Part shown: positions 44,849 through 54,005 of the stretch, in pieces
How the letters are laid out: each line of letters opens with the position of its first letter
Position numbering within the stretch: position 1 is the first letter of the stretch
DNA from: CAIKMD01 sp035605975
GTDB taxonomy: Bacteria > Pseudomonadota > Alphaproteobacteria > ATCC43930 > CGMCC-115725
Direction: 5' to 3'
DNA length: 64,000 nt
Assembly: GCA_035605975.1 (NCBI GenBank)
Contig: DATNGG010000014.1
Span: 1 to 64,000, forward strand
The notes under the pieces: model-generated
What the model saw: the letters and a program-made list of their open reading frames with translations, nothing else
The model's database searches: none
Told to the model about the DNA's origin: nothing
Made by a program: the position numbers and the translations under genes

Positions 44849-45907
44849 ATGTCGCAACAGCTGCCGAAGCCGACGATCAGCGAGCTCAACGAGCGGAGCC
44901 GCGAGATTTTCCGCATGATCGTCGATGCTTATGTCGAGACCGGCGAGCCGGTCGGCTCGCGCACCCTGGCGCGGCGCGGCCGGCTCGATCTCTCGCCGGC
45001 CTCGATCCGCAACGTCATGGCGGATCTCGAGGAAGCGGGCCTGCTGTTCGCGCCGCATACTTCGGCGGGAAGGCTGCCGACCGAGGCAGGGTTGCGCCTC
45101 TTCGTCAGCGGGCTTTTGGAGCTCGGCGGCCTCGGCGAGGCCGAGCGCCAGAGCATCGAGGCGATGTGCGCCGCGGCGGGAAAGAGCCTGTCGCAAGCGC
45201 TGGTCGAGGCGACCTCGGCGCTCTCCGGCCTGTCGCGCTGCGCCAGCATCGTCATCGCGCCGAAGACCGAGCGGCCGCTGAAGCATATCGAGTTCGTCCC
45301 CTTGGCGCCCGGCCGGGCGCTGGTGGTTCTCGTCACCGAGGACGGGCTGGTCGAGAACCGGCTGATCGACGTGCCGCTCGGCACGCCGCCCTCGACCCTG
45401 CAGGCGGCGACGAATTATCTGAACAGCCGGTTGCTCGGGCGCACGGTCGACGAGGCGCGCACGGCCATTCTCGGCGAGATCGAAACCCGGCGTGCGCAGC
45501 TGGACGAGTTGACGGGAAAGCTGGTCCAGGCGGGTTTCGCGTCCTGGGCCGGGGGCAGCGAGCGCAACGCGCTGATCGTGCGCGGCCAGGCCAATCTCTT
45601 GGAGGACGTGACGGCGCTCGCCGATCTCGAGCGGTTGCGCAAGCTCTTCGACATGCTCGAGACCAATGAGGCGATGATCCGCCTTCTCGATGCGACGCGC
45701 GAAGGCGAGGGCGTGCAGATTTACATCGGCTCGGACAACCCGCTGTTCGGCGTCGCCGGTTGTTCGCTGGTGGTGGCGCCTTATATGAACAGCCGCGAGC
45801 AGGTGGTCGGCGCCATCGGCGTCATCGGTCCCACACGAATCAACTATGCCCGCATCATTCCGCTGGTGGACTACACGGCGAAAGTGATCGGCCGGATGCT
45901 GGGCTGA
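44849..45907 (+). CDS. hrcA: Heat-inducible transcription repressor HrcA
   Basis: A 352-residue winged-helix repressor that binds CIRCE operators and depends on GroEL for folding. Visible are the HTH region LNERSREIFRMIVDAYVETG followed by GEPVGSRTLARRGRLDLSPASIRNVMADLEEAGLL in two parts, and the C-terminal IYIGSDNPLFGVAGCSLVVAPY and GVIGPTRINYARIIPLVDYTA. No CIRCE element is visible near hrcA, grpE or dnaK in this window, so its target (usually groES-groEL) is expected elsewhere. It is followed by grpE after 13 bases. Confidence 0.95.
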   Translation: MSQQLPKPTISELNERSREIFRMIVDAYVETGEPVGSRTLARRGRLDLSPASIRNVMADLEEAGLLFAPHTSAGRLPTEAGLRLFVSGLLELGGLGEAERQSIEAMCAAAGKSLSQALVEATSALSGLSRCASIVIAPKTERPLKHIEFVPLAPGRALVVLVTEDGLVENRLIDVPLGTPPSTLQAATNYLNSRLLGRTVDEARTAILGEIETRRAQLDELTGKLVQAGFASWAGGSERNALIVRGQANLLEDVTALADLERLRKLFDMLETNEAMIRLLDATREGEGVQIYIGSDNPLFGVAGCSLVVAPYMNSREQVVGAIGVIGPTRINYARIIPLVDYTAKVIGRMLG

Positions 45908-45920
45908 GGATAGCGAAGGA

Positions 45921-46508
45921 ATGAATCAGGACAGCGACGAGCATCGCGACCCCGAGGAATTTGCGCCCTCCGAAGAATCGGGATCTGCAGAAGGCGCCGA
46001 CGCGAACGTCGCGCGGCTCGAAGCCGAGCTCGCGGAAACCAAGGATCGGCTCCTGCGCACGCTGGCCGAGGGCGAGAATCAGCGCCGCCGCGCCGAGCGC
46101 GAGCGGACCGACGCGCAGCGTTACGCTGCGACGGCGTTTGCCCGGGATCTTCTCGACGTGGGCGACAATCTGCGCCGCGCGCTCGCGAGCGTCGCGGCCG
46201 ATGAGGTGCAGGACGAGCGGGTGAAGGCGATGATCGAAGGCGTCGCCGCGACCGAGCGCGCGCTCCTCGGCGCCTTCGAGCGTCATGGCATTCGCCGCAT
46301 CGAGCCGCAGCCCGGCGACCGTTTCGATTTCAACCTGCATCAGGCGATGTTCGAGGTCGAGAACAGCGGCCAGCCGCCAGGCAGCATCGTGCAGGTGCTG
46401 CAGGCCGGCTATCAGATGCATGACCGCCTGCTGCGGCCGGCGCTGGTCGGCGTCGCCAAGGGCGACGCGCAACCGAAGGACATGCCGCGGGTCGACACCG
46501 TGGTCTAA
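45921..46508 (+). CDS. grpE: Nucleotide exchange factor GrpE
   Basis: A 195-residue DnaK co-chaperone that speeds ADP release. An acidic N-terminal tail leads to a long coiled-coil (about residues 30-90, VARLEAELAETKDRLLRTLAEGENQRRRAERER in two parts), then the beta-domain HGIRRIEPQPGDRFDFNLHQAMFEV followed by YQMHDRLLRPALVGVAKGD. AGCGAAGGA before the ATG is a fair ribosome site. It lies between hrcA and the hydrolase gene, in the usual hrcA-grpE order. Confidence 0.95.
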   Translation: MNQDSDEHRDPEEFAPSEESGSAEGADANVARLEAELAETKDRLLRTLAEGENQRRRAERERTDAQRYAATAFARDLLDVGDNLRRALASVAADEVQDERVKAMIEGVAATERALLGAFERHGIRRIEPQPGDRFDFNLHQAMFEVENSGQPPGSIVQVLQAGYQMHDRLLRPALVGVAKGDAQPKDMPRVDTVV

Positions 46509-46543
46509 AGGCGCGGCTCTGCCCGCGCCGGAAGGGGGAGTGG

Positions 46544-47422
46544 ATGGCGCCGGCCGACAAGGTCTATCTCGACTACACCCAGCAAGAGCTCGACGACGCT
46601 TTCGAGCAGACGCTCTGGGCGCCCAATTTCGAGGCTTTGCGCGACGCCAACAAGGCGCGCTGCGCGGAGCTGCGCGCCAAGATGAAGCATGTCGAGTTGC
46701 GCTATGGAGCGGGTGCCGAAGAGACGCTGGAGGTTCTGCCGGCGGCCGCATCCGCGGCGCCGGTGCTGCTCTTCGTCCATGGCGGGCGCTGGCGGCCGCA
46801 ACCCGACAATTCCTTCGTCTATTTCGCCGATACGGTGGTGAAGGCGGGCGCCCATTTCGTCGCCGCGCGCTTCTCGACCCTCGATCCGCCGCGCCGGCCG
46901 ACGCGGCTGCCCGACATGGTGGCCGAGCTGCGGCGTGCCGTGCTGTGGCTCAAAGAGAACGCCAAAAGCTTCGGCGGCGACCCGTCGCGGCTGCATGTCA
47001 TCGGTCATTCCTCCGGGGCGCATCTGACGAGCGTCCTGCTGACCACCGACTGGCAAAGCCTCGGCGGGCCGGCCTCACCTTTCCAGAGCGGCACCTGCGT
47101 CTCGGGGATGTATGAGCTGCGCCCCGTCCTGCTTTCGGCCCGCAGCGCCTATGTGAAGCTCTCGGCCGAGGAGGAGGACGCGCTCAGCGCCATCCGCCAT
47201 CTCGACCGCATTCGCTGCCCGATCCTCGTCGCCTATGGCGACCGCGAAAGCCCGGAATTCCAGCGCCAGGGCCGGGAATTCGCCGCCGCCTTGCGCGGCC
47301 GGCGCCTGGCCGGGGAGGAGTTGGTCCTGCCCGGCCTCAATCACTTCGAAGGCATCCGCTCGATGATCGAGCCGGGCTCGCTTCTGGCGCGGGCGGTCCT
47401 GCGCCAGATGGCGCTCGGGTAG
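46544..47422 (+). CDS. Alpha/beta hydrolase, kynurenine-formamidase/esterase-like
   Basis: A 292-residue cytosolic hydrolase. The oxyanion motif is LFVHGGRW (HGGxW), as in arylformamidases and hormone-sensitive-lipase-like enzymes. The nucleophile Ser is in VIGHSSGAHLTSV, the acid probably in AYGDRESPEF, and the base in LNHFEGIRSM. The substrate is unknown: similarity to kynurenine formamidase is by motif only. It sits between grpE and dnaK, where most genomes have no gene. The ATG follows GGAAGGGGGAG, a strong ribosome site. Confidence 0.85.
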   Translation: MAPADKVYLDYTQQELDDAFEQTLWAPNFEALRDANKARCAELRAKMKHVELRYGAGAEETLEVLPAAASAAPVLLFVHGGRWRPQPDNSFVYFADTVVKAGAHFVAARFSTLDPPRRPTRLPDMVAELRRAVLWLKENAKSFGGDPSRLHVIGHSSGAHLTSVLLTTDWQSLGGPASPFQSGTCVSGMYELRPVLLSARSAYVKLSAEEEDALSAIRHLDRIRCPILVAYGDRESPEFQRQGREFAAALRGRRLAGEELVLPGLNHFEGIRSMIEPGSLLARAVLRQMALG

Positions 47423-47527
47423 GCCGCCCCGCTCGCGACTGCGGCGCCGACCCTCGCTCCAACCCGCGGCAGGCCGGCACGATTCAGGGTTTTCCTCAAA
47501 AACCGGCTGGTTTCGGCGGCGGACCCG

Positions 47528-47558
47528 TTGCACGCCCGGGAGGCCGCCCACATATATA
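47528..47558 (+). promoter_or_regulatory. Putative dnaK promoter
   Basis: TTGCAC (47528-47533) and, after 17 bases, CATATATA (47551-47558) give a promoter-like pair; the TTG and ATAT elements also resemble alphaproteobacterial RpoH promoters. It implies a leader of roughly 90 bases before the dnaK ATG at 47657, rich in GC and able to fold. No CIRCE palindrome is present in 47423-47656. A short AAACC-GGCT-GGTTT inverted repeat lies at 47500-47513. Confidence 0.4.
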
Positions 47559-47656
47559 TGGCTCAATCGCCGGGGGTGTCCCGGCACACCAATCCGCGGG
47601 GGATTTCGCAGTGCCTGTCCGGGGCTGCGGGGCCCTGCTGCAGCAAAGGGGTGGTT

Positions 47657-49600
<1,944 letters not shown>

Positions 49601-49624
49601 GCGGAGATACGACTTGGATAGCAG

Positions 49625-49646
49625 CCGCCCCGGCGTTCCGGGGCGG
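49625..49646 (+). terminator. Hairpin between dnaK and dnaJ (attenuating terminator)
   Basis: CCGCCCCGG (49625-49633) and CCGGGGCGG (49638-49646) form a perfect 9-bp stem with a CGTT loop, followed by TTTGCT. The T-run is short, so partial termination that lowers dnaJ relative to dnaK is the likely effect. It lies 24 bases after the dnaK stop and 42 before the dnaJ start. Confidence 0.7.
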
Positions 49647-49688
49647 TTTGCTGTCCGGGATCGGCGGCGGGGGTAGCGGGTACGGGCA

Positions 49689-50819
49689 ATGGCGAAGAAA
49701 GACGACTTCTACGAGCTTCTCGGCGTGACGCGCGAGGCCTCGGCCGAAGACATCAAGAAGGCGTTCCGTAAGCTCGCCATGCAATATCACCCCGACCGCA
49801 ATCCGGGCGACAAGCAGGCCGAGCACCGCTTCAAGGCGATCAACGAAGCCTATGACGTGCTGAAGGACGAGCAGCGGCGCGCGGCCTATGACCGTTTCGG
49901 CCATGCCGCCTTCGAGAATGGCGGGCGCGGCGGCACCGGCGATTTCGGCTTCGGCGGCGGCTTCGCCGATATTTTCGAGGAAATGTTCGGCTCGATGATG
50001 GGCGGCGGCCGCGGTGGCCAGGGCGGCGCCAATCGCGGCAATGACCTGCGCTACAATCTCGAGATCACCCTTGAGGAGGCGTTTCGCGGCCGCGAGACCC
50101 AGGTGCGCGTGCCGACGCTGGTGACCTGCGAGGCATGTCATGGCAGCGGCGCCGAAGCGGGCTCGCGGCCGGCCAATTGCTCGACCTGCCGCGGCAGCGG
50201 CCGGGTGCGCACGCAGCAGGGCTTCTTCACCATGGAGCGCACCTGTCCCACCTGCCACGGCGCCGGCAAGGTGATCGACAATCCGTGCCGCGGCTGCGGC
50301 GGCCAGGGCCGCGTGCGCAAGGAGAAGACGCTCAATGTCACCATCCCGCCGGGGGTGGAGGACGGCACGCGCATCCGCCTCGCCGGCGAAGGCGAAGCCG
50401 GGGTGCGCGGCGGCGGCAATGGCGATCTCTACATTTTTCTCGGCGTCCGGGCGCATCCGCTGTTCCAGCGCGACGGCGCGCATATTCACTGCCACGTGCC
50501 GATCGCGATGCCGGTCGCGGCTCTGGGCGGCGCCGTCGAGGTGCCGACCATCGATGGCAGCCGCGCCAAGGTGACGATCCCGGCGGGGACGCAATCGGGC
50601 CATCAATTCCGGTTGCGCGGCAAGGGCATGTCGGTGTTGAGAAGCGCGGCGCGCGGCGACATGTTCGTCCAGGTGAATGTCGAGACGCCGGTGCATCTGA
50701 CCAAGCGGCAGCAGGAATTGCTGCGCGAGTTCGAGAAGGAAGGTGGCGAGCGCACCAGCCCCGAGAGCGAGGGCTTCTTCGCCAAGGTGAAGGAATTTTT
50801 CGAGGATTTGCGTGAATAG
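49689..50819 (+). CDS. dnaJ: Hsp40 co-chaperone DnaJ
   Basis: A 376-residue class I J-protein. It has a J domain with the HPD triad in MQYHPDRNPG, a Gly/Phe-rich region (about residues 75-115), then four zinc-binding CxxCxGxG repeats (CEACHGSG, CSTCRGSG, CPTCHGAG, CRGCGGQG) and the C-terminal substrate domain. It stimulates DnaK ATPase activity and delivers clients. Its last eight bases overlap the GTG start of the following MFS gene. Confidence 0.97.
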   Translation: MAKKDDFYELLGVTREASAEDIKKAFRKLAMQYHPDRNPGDKQAEHRFKAINEAYDVLKDEQRRAAYDRFGHAAFENGGRGGTGDFGFGGGFADIFEEMFGSMMGGGRGGQGGANRGNDLRYNLEITLEEAFRGRETQVRVPTLVTCEACHGSGAEAGSRPANCSTCRGSGRVRTQQGFFTMERTCPTCHGAGKVIDNPCRGCGGQGRVRKEKTLNVTIPPGVEDGTRIRLAGEGEAGVRGGGNGDLYIFLGVRAHPLFQRDGAHIHCHVPIAMPVAALGGAVEVPTIDGSRAKVTIPAGTQSGHQFRLRGKGMSVLRSAARGDMFVQVNVETPVHLTKRQQELLREFEKEGGERTSPESEGFFAKVKEFFEDLRE

Positions 50820-51999
50820 CGGCGCGGGCGCCGTCTCTACTTCCCGCTCGGTCTGGTCGTCCTTCGCGCTTCTATGGCTCGCCGGCCTCGGTCTGCGGCT
50901 GACGCTGCTCGCCGTCCCGCCGGTCATCCCGCTCATTCACAGCGAGCTCCATCTGAGCGAAGCCGAGATCGGCACGCTTGGAACCCTGCCGACTTTGCTG
51001 CTGGCCGCAGCCGCCATTCCGGGCTCGCTGCTGATCGCGCGCTTCGGCGCCACCGCCGCGCTCGTCACCGGGCTGATGCTGGTCGGGTTTGGTTCGGCGG
51101 CGCGCGGCGCGGCCGAGGGGATCGGCTTTCTCTATGCGACGACCATGATCACCAGCGCCGGCGTTGCCATCATGCAGCCCTCGCTGCCGCCGCTGGTGCG
51201 CGCCTGGCTGCCCGAGCGCGTGCCGCTTGCGACTGCCGTCTACACCAACGGGCTGCTCGTCGCCGAGACCGCGGCGGTTGCGCTCACCTTGCCGCTGGTG
51301 CTGCCCTTGGCCGGCGGCAGCTGGCGTCTCGTCTTCGTCTATTGGGGCGTGCCGGTGATCGCGATCGCGATCGTCATCGCGCTCTTTGCGCCGCGCAATG
51401 CAACGCCGGTCGCGACCGCCGCGCGCCGCTGGTGGCCCAATTGGCGCGACAAGCAGCTCTGGCGCCTGGCGCTGTGCCTCGGCTGCATCAACACCTGCTA
51501 TTTTGCGACCAACACCTTTCTTCCCGATTATCTTCACGCGGTCGGCCGCCCGGATTTGCTGAGCGCCGCGCTTACCGCGCTCAATTTCTGCCAATTACCG
51601 GCCTCGGTCGTGATGCTCGGCCTCGCGCCGCGGCTGGTGCGGCGCCACGGCGCCTATGTCGCAACCGGACTCGCGAGCCTCGTCTCGCTGATCGGCATGG
51701 CGACGAGCGGCGGCTGGTGGATCGTCGTCTGGTCTGGCGTCCTCGGATTTGCCGGCGCTTGCGGCCTCATTCTCGTTCTCGCTTTGCCGCCTTTGCTGAG
51801 CCCGCCCGATGACGTCCACCGGCTGGCTTCGGCGATGTTCACCATCTCCTATCCCTGCGCGGTGCTGATGTCGGTCGTTGCCGGGATCGCCTGGGACCAT
51901 ACCCATCTTCCCTGGATCGCCTTCGTGCCGATCGGGTTTTGCGCGCTGGTGCTTTCGCTGTTGCCCTTGAGCATCGATTTCCGCGAGACGCGGCGGTGA
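50812..51999 (+). CDS. MFS transporter of the CynX/NimT type
   Basis: A 395-residue protein with about 12 membrane helices. N-terminal LLWLAGLGLRLTLLAVPPVIPLI and GTLGTLPTLLLAAAAIPGSLLIARFG match the CynX/NimT (cyanate/2-nitroimidazole) subfamily. The substrate is unknown. The start is GTG at 50812 inside the dnaJ end, an eight-base overlap, so it may be translated with dnaJ despite an unrelated role. Confidence 0.85.
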   Translation: MNSGAGAVSTSRSVWSSFALLWLAGLGLRLTLLAVPPVIPLIHSELHLSEAEIGTLGTLPTLLLAAAAIPGSLLIARFGATAALVTGLMLVGFGSAARGAAEGIGFLYATTMITSAGVAIMQPSLPPLVRAWLPERVPLATAVYTNGLLVAETAAVALTLPLVLPLAGGSWRLVFVYWGVPVIAIAIVIALFAPRNATPVATAARRWWPNWRDKQLWRLALCLGCINTCYFATNTFLPDYLHAVGRPDLLSAALTALNFCQLPASVVMLGLAPRLVRRHGAYVATGLASLVSLIGMATSGGWWIVVWSGVLGFAGACGLILVLALPPLLSPPDDVHRLASAMFTISYPCAVLMSVVAGIAWDHTHLPWIAFVPIGFCALVLSLLPLSIDFRETRR

Positions 52000-52063
52000 G
52001 GCAAGGCTCTTGGCGCTTTGCCGGGCCGCGGTCTAGGCTGGGCGCCGCCTCGGCGAGCGAACC

Positions 52064-53650
52064 ATGCCCGACACTTTGACGCCCGCGCCTCTGCGCTTCA
52101 GCCACCGCGACATCCTCTACATGTTGAGCGGCACGATGCTCGGCATGTTCCTGGGCGCGCTCGATCAGACCATCGTCGCGACCGCCCTGCCGGCGATGGC
52201 GGGCGCGCTGCACGGCATCGAATCGATGTCCTGGGTGGTCTCCGCCTACCTCCTCACCTCGACGGCCGCGACGCCGATCTATGGCAAGCTCAGCGATCTC
52301 TATGGGCGGCGACCGCTCTTCGTCGCCGCGATCGGCTTCTTCCTGCTGGGCTCTCTGATCTGCGGCCTGGCCCAGACCATGCCGCAATTGATTGCCGGCC
52401 GCAGCGTGCAGGGGCTGGGCGGCGGTGGCCTGATCTCGCTCGCCATGACGATCATCGCCGACATCATTCCGCCGCGCGAGCGCGGGCGCTACCAAGCCTA
52501 TTTCTCGACCGTGTGGTCGGTCTCGACGCTTGGCGGTCCGATGCTCGGCGGTTTCCTCGTCGACACGCTCTCCTGGCGCTGGGTCTTCTGGATCAACCTG
52601 CCGATCGCCGTGCTCGGTCTCATCATCTGCAATGCGGCACTCAAAAAGCTGCCGGTCCATGGCCGCACCAAGAGGATCGACTATCTCGGCGCTGGGCTGA
52701 TGGTGCCGGCGATTGTCGCGCTTCTCCTCGTCACCACCTGGGGCGGCACGGAATTCCCCTGGAGCTCGCCGATCGTGCTGGGCCTTTTGGCGCTGGCGCT
52801 GGCGCTCGGGACGCTATTGATCCTCCAGGAGCTGCGCGCCGAGGATCCGCTGCTGCCGCTGCGGCTCTTTCGCGGCAATGTCTTCGTCATCGGCAACAGC
52901 CTCGCCTTCCTGATGGGCGCGGCCTCGGTCGGCGCGACGATCTTCCTGCCGCTTTTCCTCCAGGTCGTGATCGGCGCGACCGCCAGCAATTCGGGCCTTC
53001 TCATCACGCCGATGATGATCGGCATCACCATCGGCGCGACCTTCACCGGCCGCTTCATCCGCTACACCGGCCGCTACAAAATGGTGCCGCTGGTCGGCCT
53101 CAGCATCGCCGCCGCTTCCTTCCTGCTGTTTCTCGGCGTCGATCGCGGAACACCCGCGGCGCTTTATGCGCTCTATATGACGGCGCTGGGATTCGGCCTT
53201 GGCCCGGCCGGGCCCATGGTGTCGATCGCGGTGCAGAATTCGGTCGAGTTGCGCGATCTCGGCACCGCGACCTCGCTCACCTCGTTCTTCCGCTCGATGG
53301 GCGGGTCCTTCGGCGTCGCATTGATGGGTGCGATCCTCTTCGCCGGGCTTGCCCCGCAAACCCAGGGTGGCGCCACCGGATTGAGCGCGAGCGGGCTGCT
53401 GCATGGCGGACCGGCGATGATCGCGGCTTTGCCCGAAGGGGTGCGCCAGCTCATCGTCGCGAGCTTTGCGCATTCCTTCCGCTATGTGTATCTGACCGGC
53501 GCCGGCGTCTGCCTTTTGGGGTTCGTCCTCGCGGCCTTCATCGAGGAATTGCCGCTGCGCAGCCGCGGGCCGCTTCCGGCGCCTGCCGCGCCGGCATCGG
53601 CGATTGGCCACGCGCAGCGGATCGAACCGGTCGAGGCAAAGCCCGATTGA
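52064..53650 (+). CDS. DHA2 (EmrB/QacA) 14-helix drug-resistance MFS transporter
   Basis: A 528-residue inner-membrane proton antiporter. Family motifs are LGMFLGALDQTIVATALPAM (motif D1), WVVSAYLLTSTAATPIYGKLSDLYGRR (motif A, in a longer run) and FFRSMGGSFGVALMG (motif H-like). Fourteen hydrophobic segments are consistent. No membrane-fusion partner (EmrA) is adjacent, so it may act alone. It starts 64 bases after the CynX-like gene and has no detected regulator nearby. Confidence 0.9.
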   Translation: MPDTLTPAPLRFSHRDILYMLSGTMLGMFLGALDQTIVATALPAMAGALHGIESMSWVVSAYLLTSTAATPIYGKLSDLYGRRPLFVAAIGFFLLGSLICGLAQTMPQLIAGRSVQGLGGGGLISLAMTIIADIIPPRERGRYQAYFSTVWSVSTLGGPMLGGFLVDTLSWRWVFWINLPIAVLGLIICNAALKKLPVHGRTKRIDYLGAGLMVPAIVALLLVTTWGGTEFPWSSPIVLGLLALALALGTLLILQELRAEDPLLPLRLFRGNVFVIGNSLAFLMGAASVGATIFLPLFLQVVIGATASNSGLLITPMMIGITIGATFTGRFIRYTGRYKMVPLVGLSIAAASFLLFLGVDRGTPAALYALYMTALGFGLGPAGPMVSIAVQNSVELRDLGTATSLTSFFRSMGGSFGVALMGAILFAGLAPQTQGGATGLSASGLLHGGPAMIAALPEGVRQLIVASFAHSFRYVYLTGAGVCLLGFVLAAFIEELPLRSRGPLPAPAAPASAIGHAQRIEPVEAKPD

Positions 53651-53687
53651 CCGGCGCGGTGTGGGCGGTCGCGTGCCGTTGCGAAGG

Positions 53688-53975
53688 TCAGCCTTTTTTC
53701 TTCGGCTTGATCGGGATCAAATAACTGCCGCTCGGGTGTTTCTTCCTGCAAGCCGCCGTCTTGCAGGTTCCGCGTATGAAGTGCGTCCCGGCGCTCGATT
53801 TCGGAGTTCGCGCCGACCGGGTCGAGCCATGCGCCGAGACGTGACGGGAGGAGGCATGCGCGGTGCTGTGCGTTCCCGAGCGCGAGCCCGATGATTTCGC
53901 GTCAACCGCTTGGGTGCCCCAGAACAGCGCCAAGACGGCGATGACGAGCGCGAGACTTCTCCCGACCGATCCCAT
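53688..53975 (-). CDS. Small secreted basic hypothetical protein
   Basis: A 95-residue protein I cannot place in a family. It has a signal peptide (MGSVGRSLALVIAVLALFWG, cleavage likely near VDAK, about residue 26) and a mature part very rich in Ser, His, Arg and Lys. Two cysteines occur in GTCKTAACRKKH, and the C-terminus ends KPKKKG. It is probably periplasmic. It lies alone between the DHA2 gene (convergent) and glnD, 30 bases downstream of the latter's upstream neighbour on the same strand order. The frame looks genuine because the signal sequence is well formed. Confidence 0.6.
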   Translation of the reverse strand: MGSVGRSLALVIAVLALFWGTQAVDAKSSGSRSGTHSTAHASSRHVSAHGSTRSARTPKSSAGTHFIRGTCKTAACRKKHPSGSYLIPIKPKKKG

Positions 53976-54005
53976 GCTTTCCCCCTTTCGCGATTCCGCG
54001 CCCCG

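Noticed and set aside
47423..47656. CIRCE operator upstream of dnaK
   Set aside because: No TTAGCACTC-N9-GAGTGCTAA-like repeat was found; only a short unrelated inverted repeat is present.
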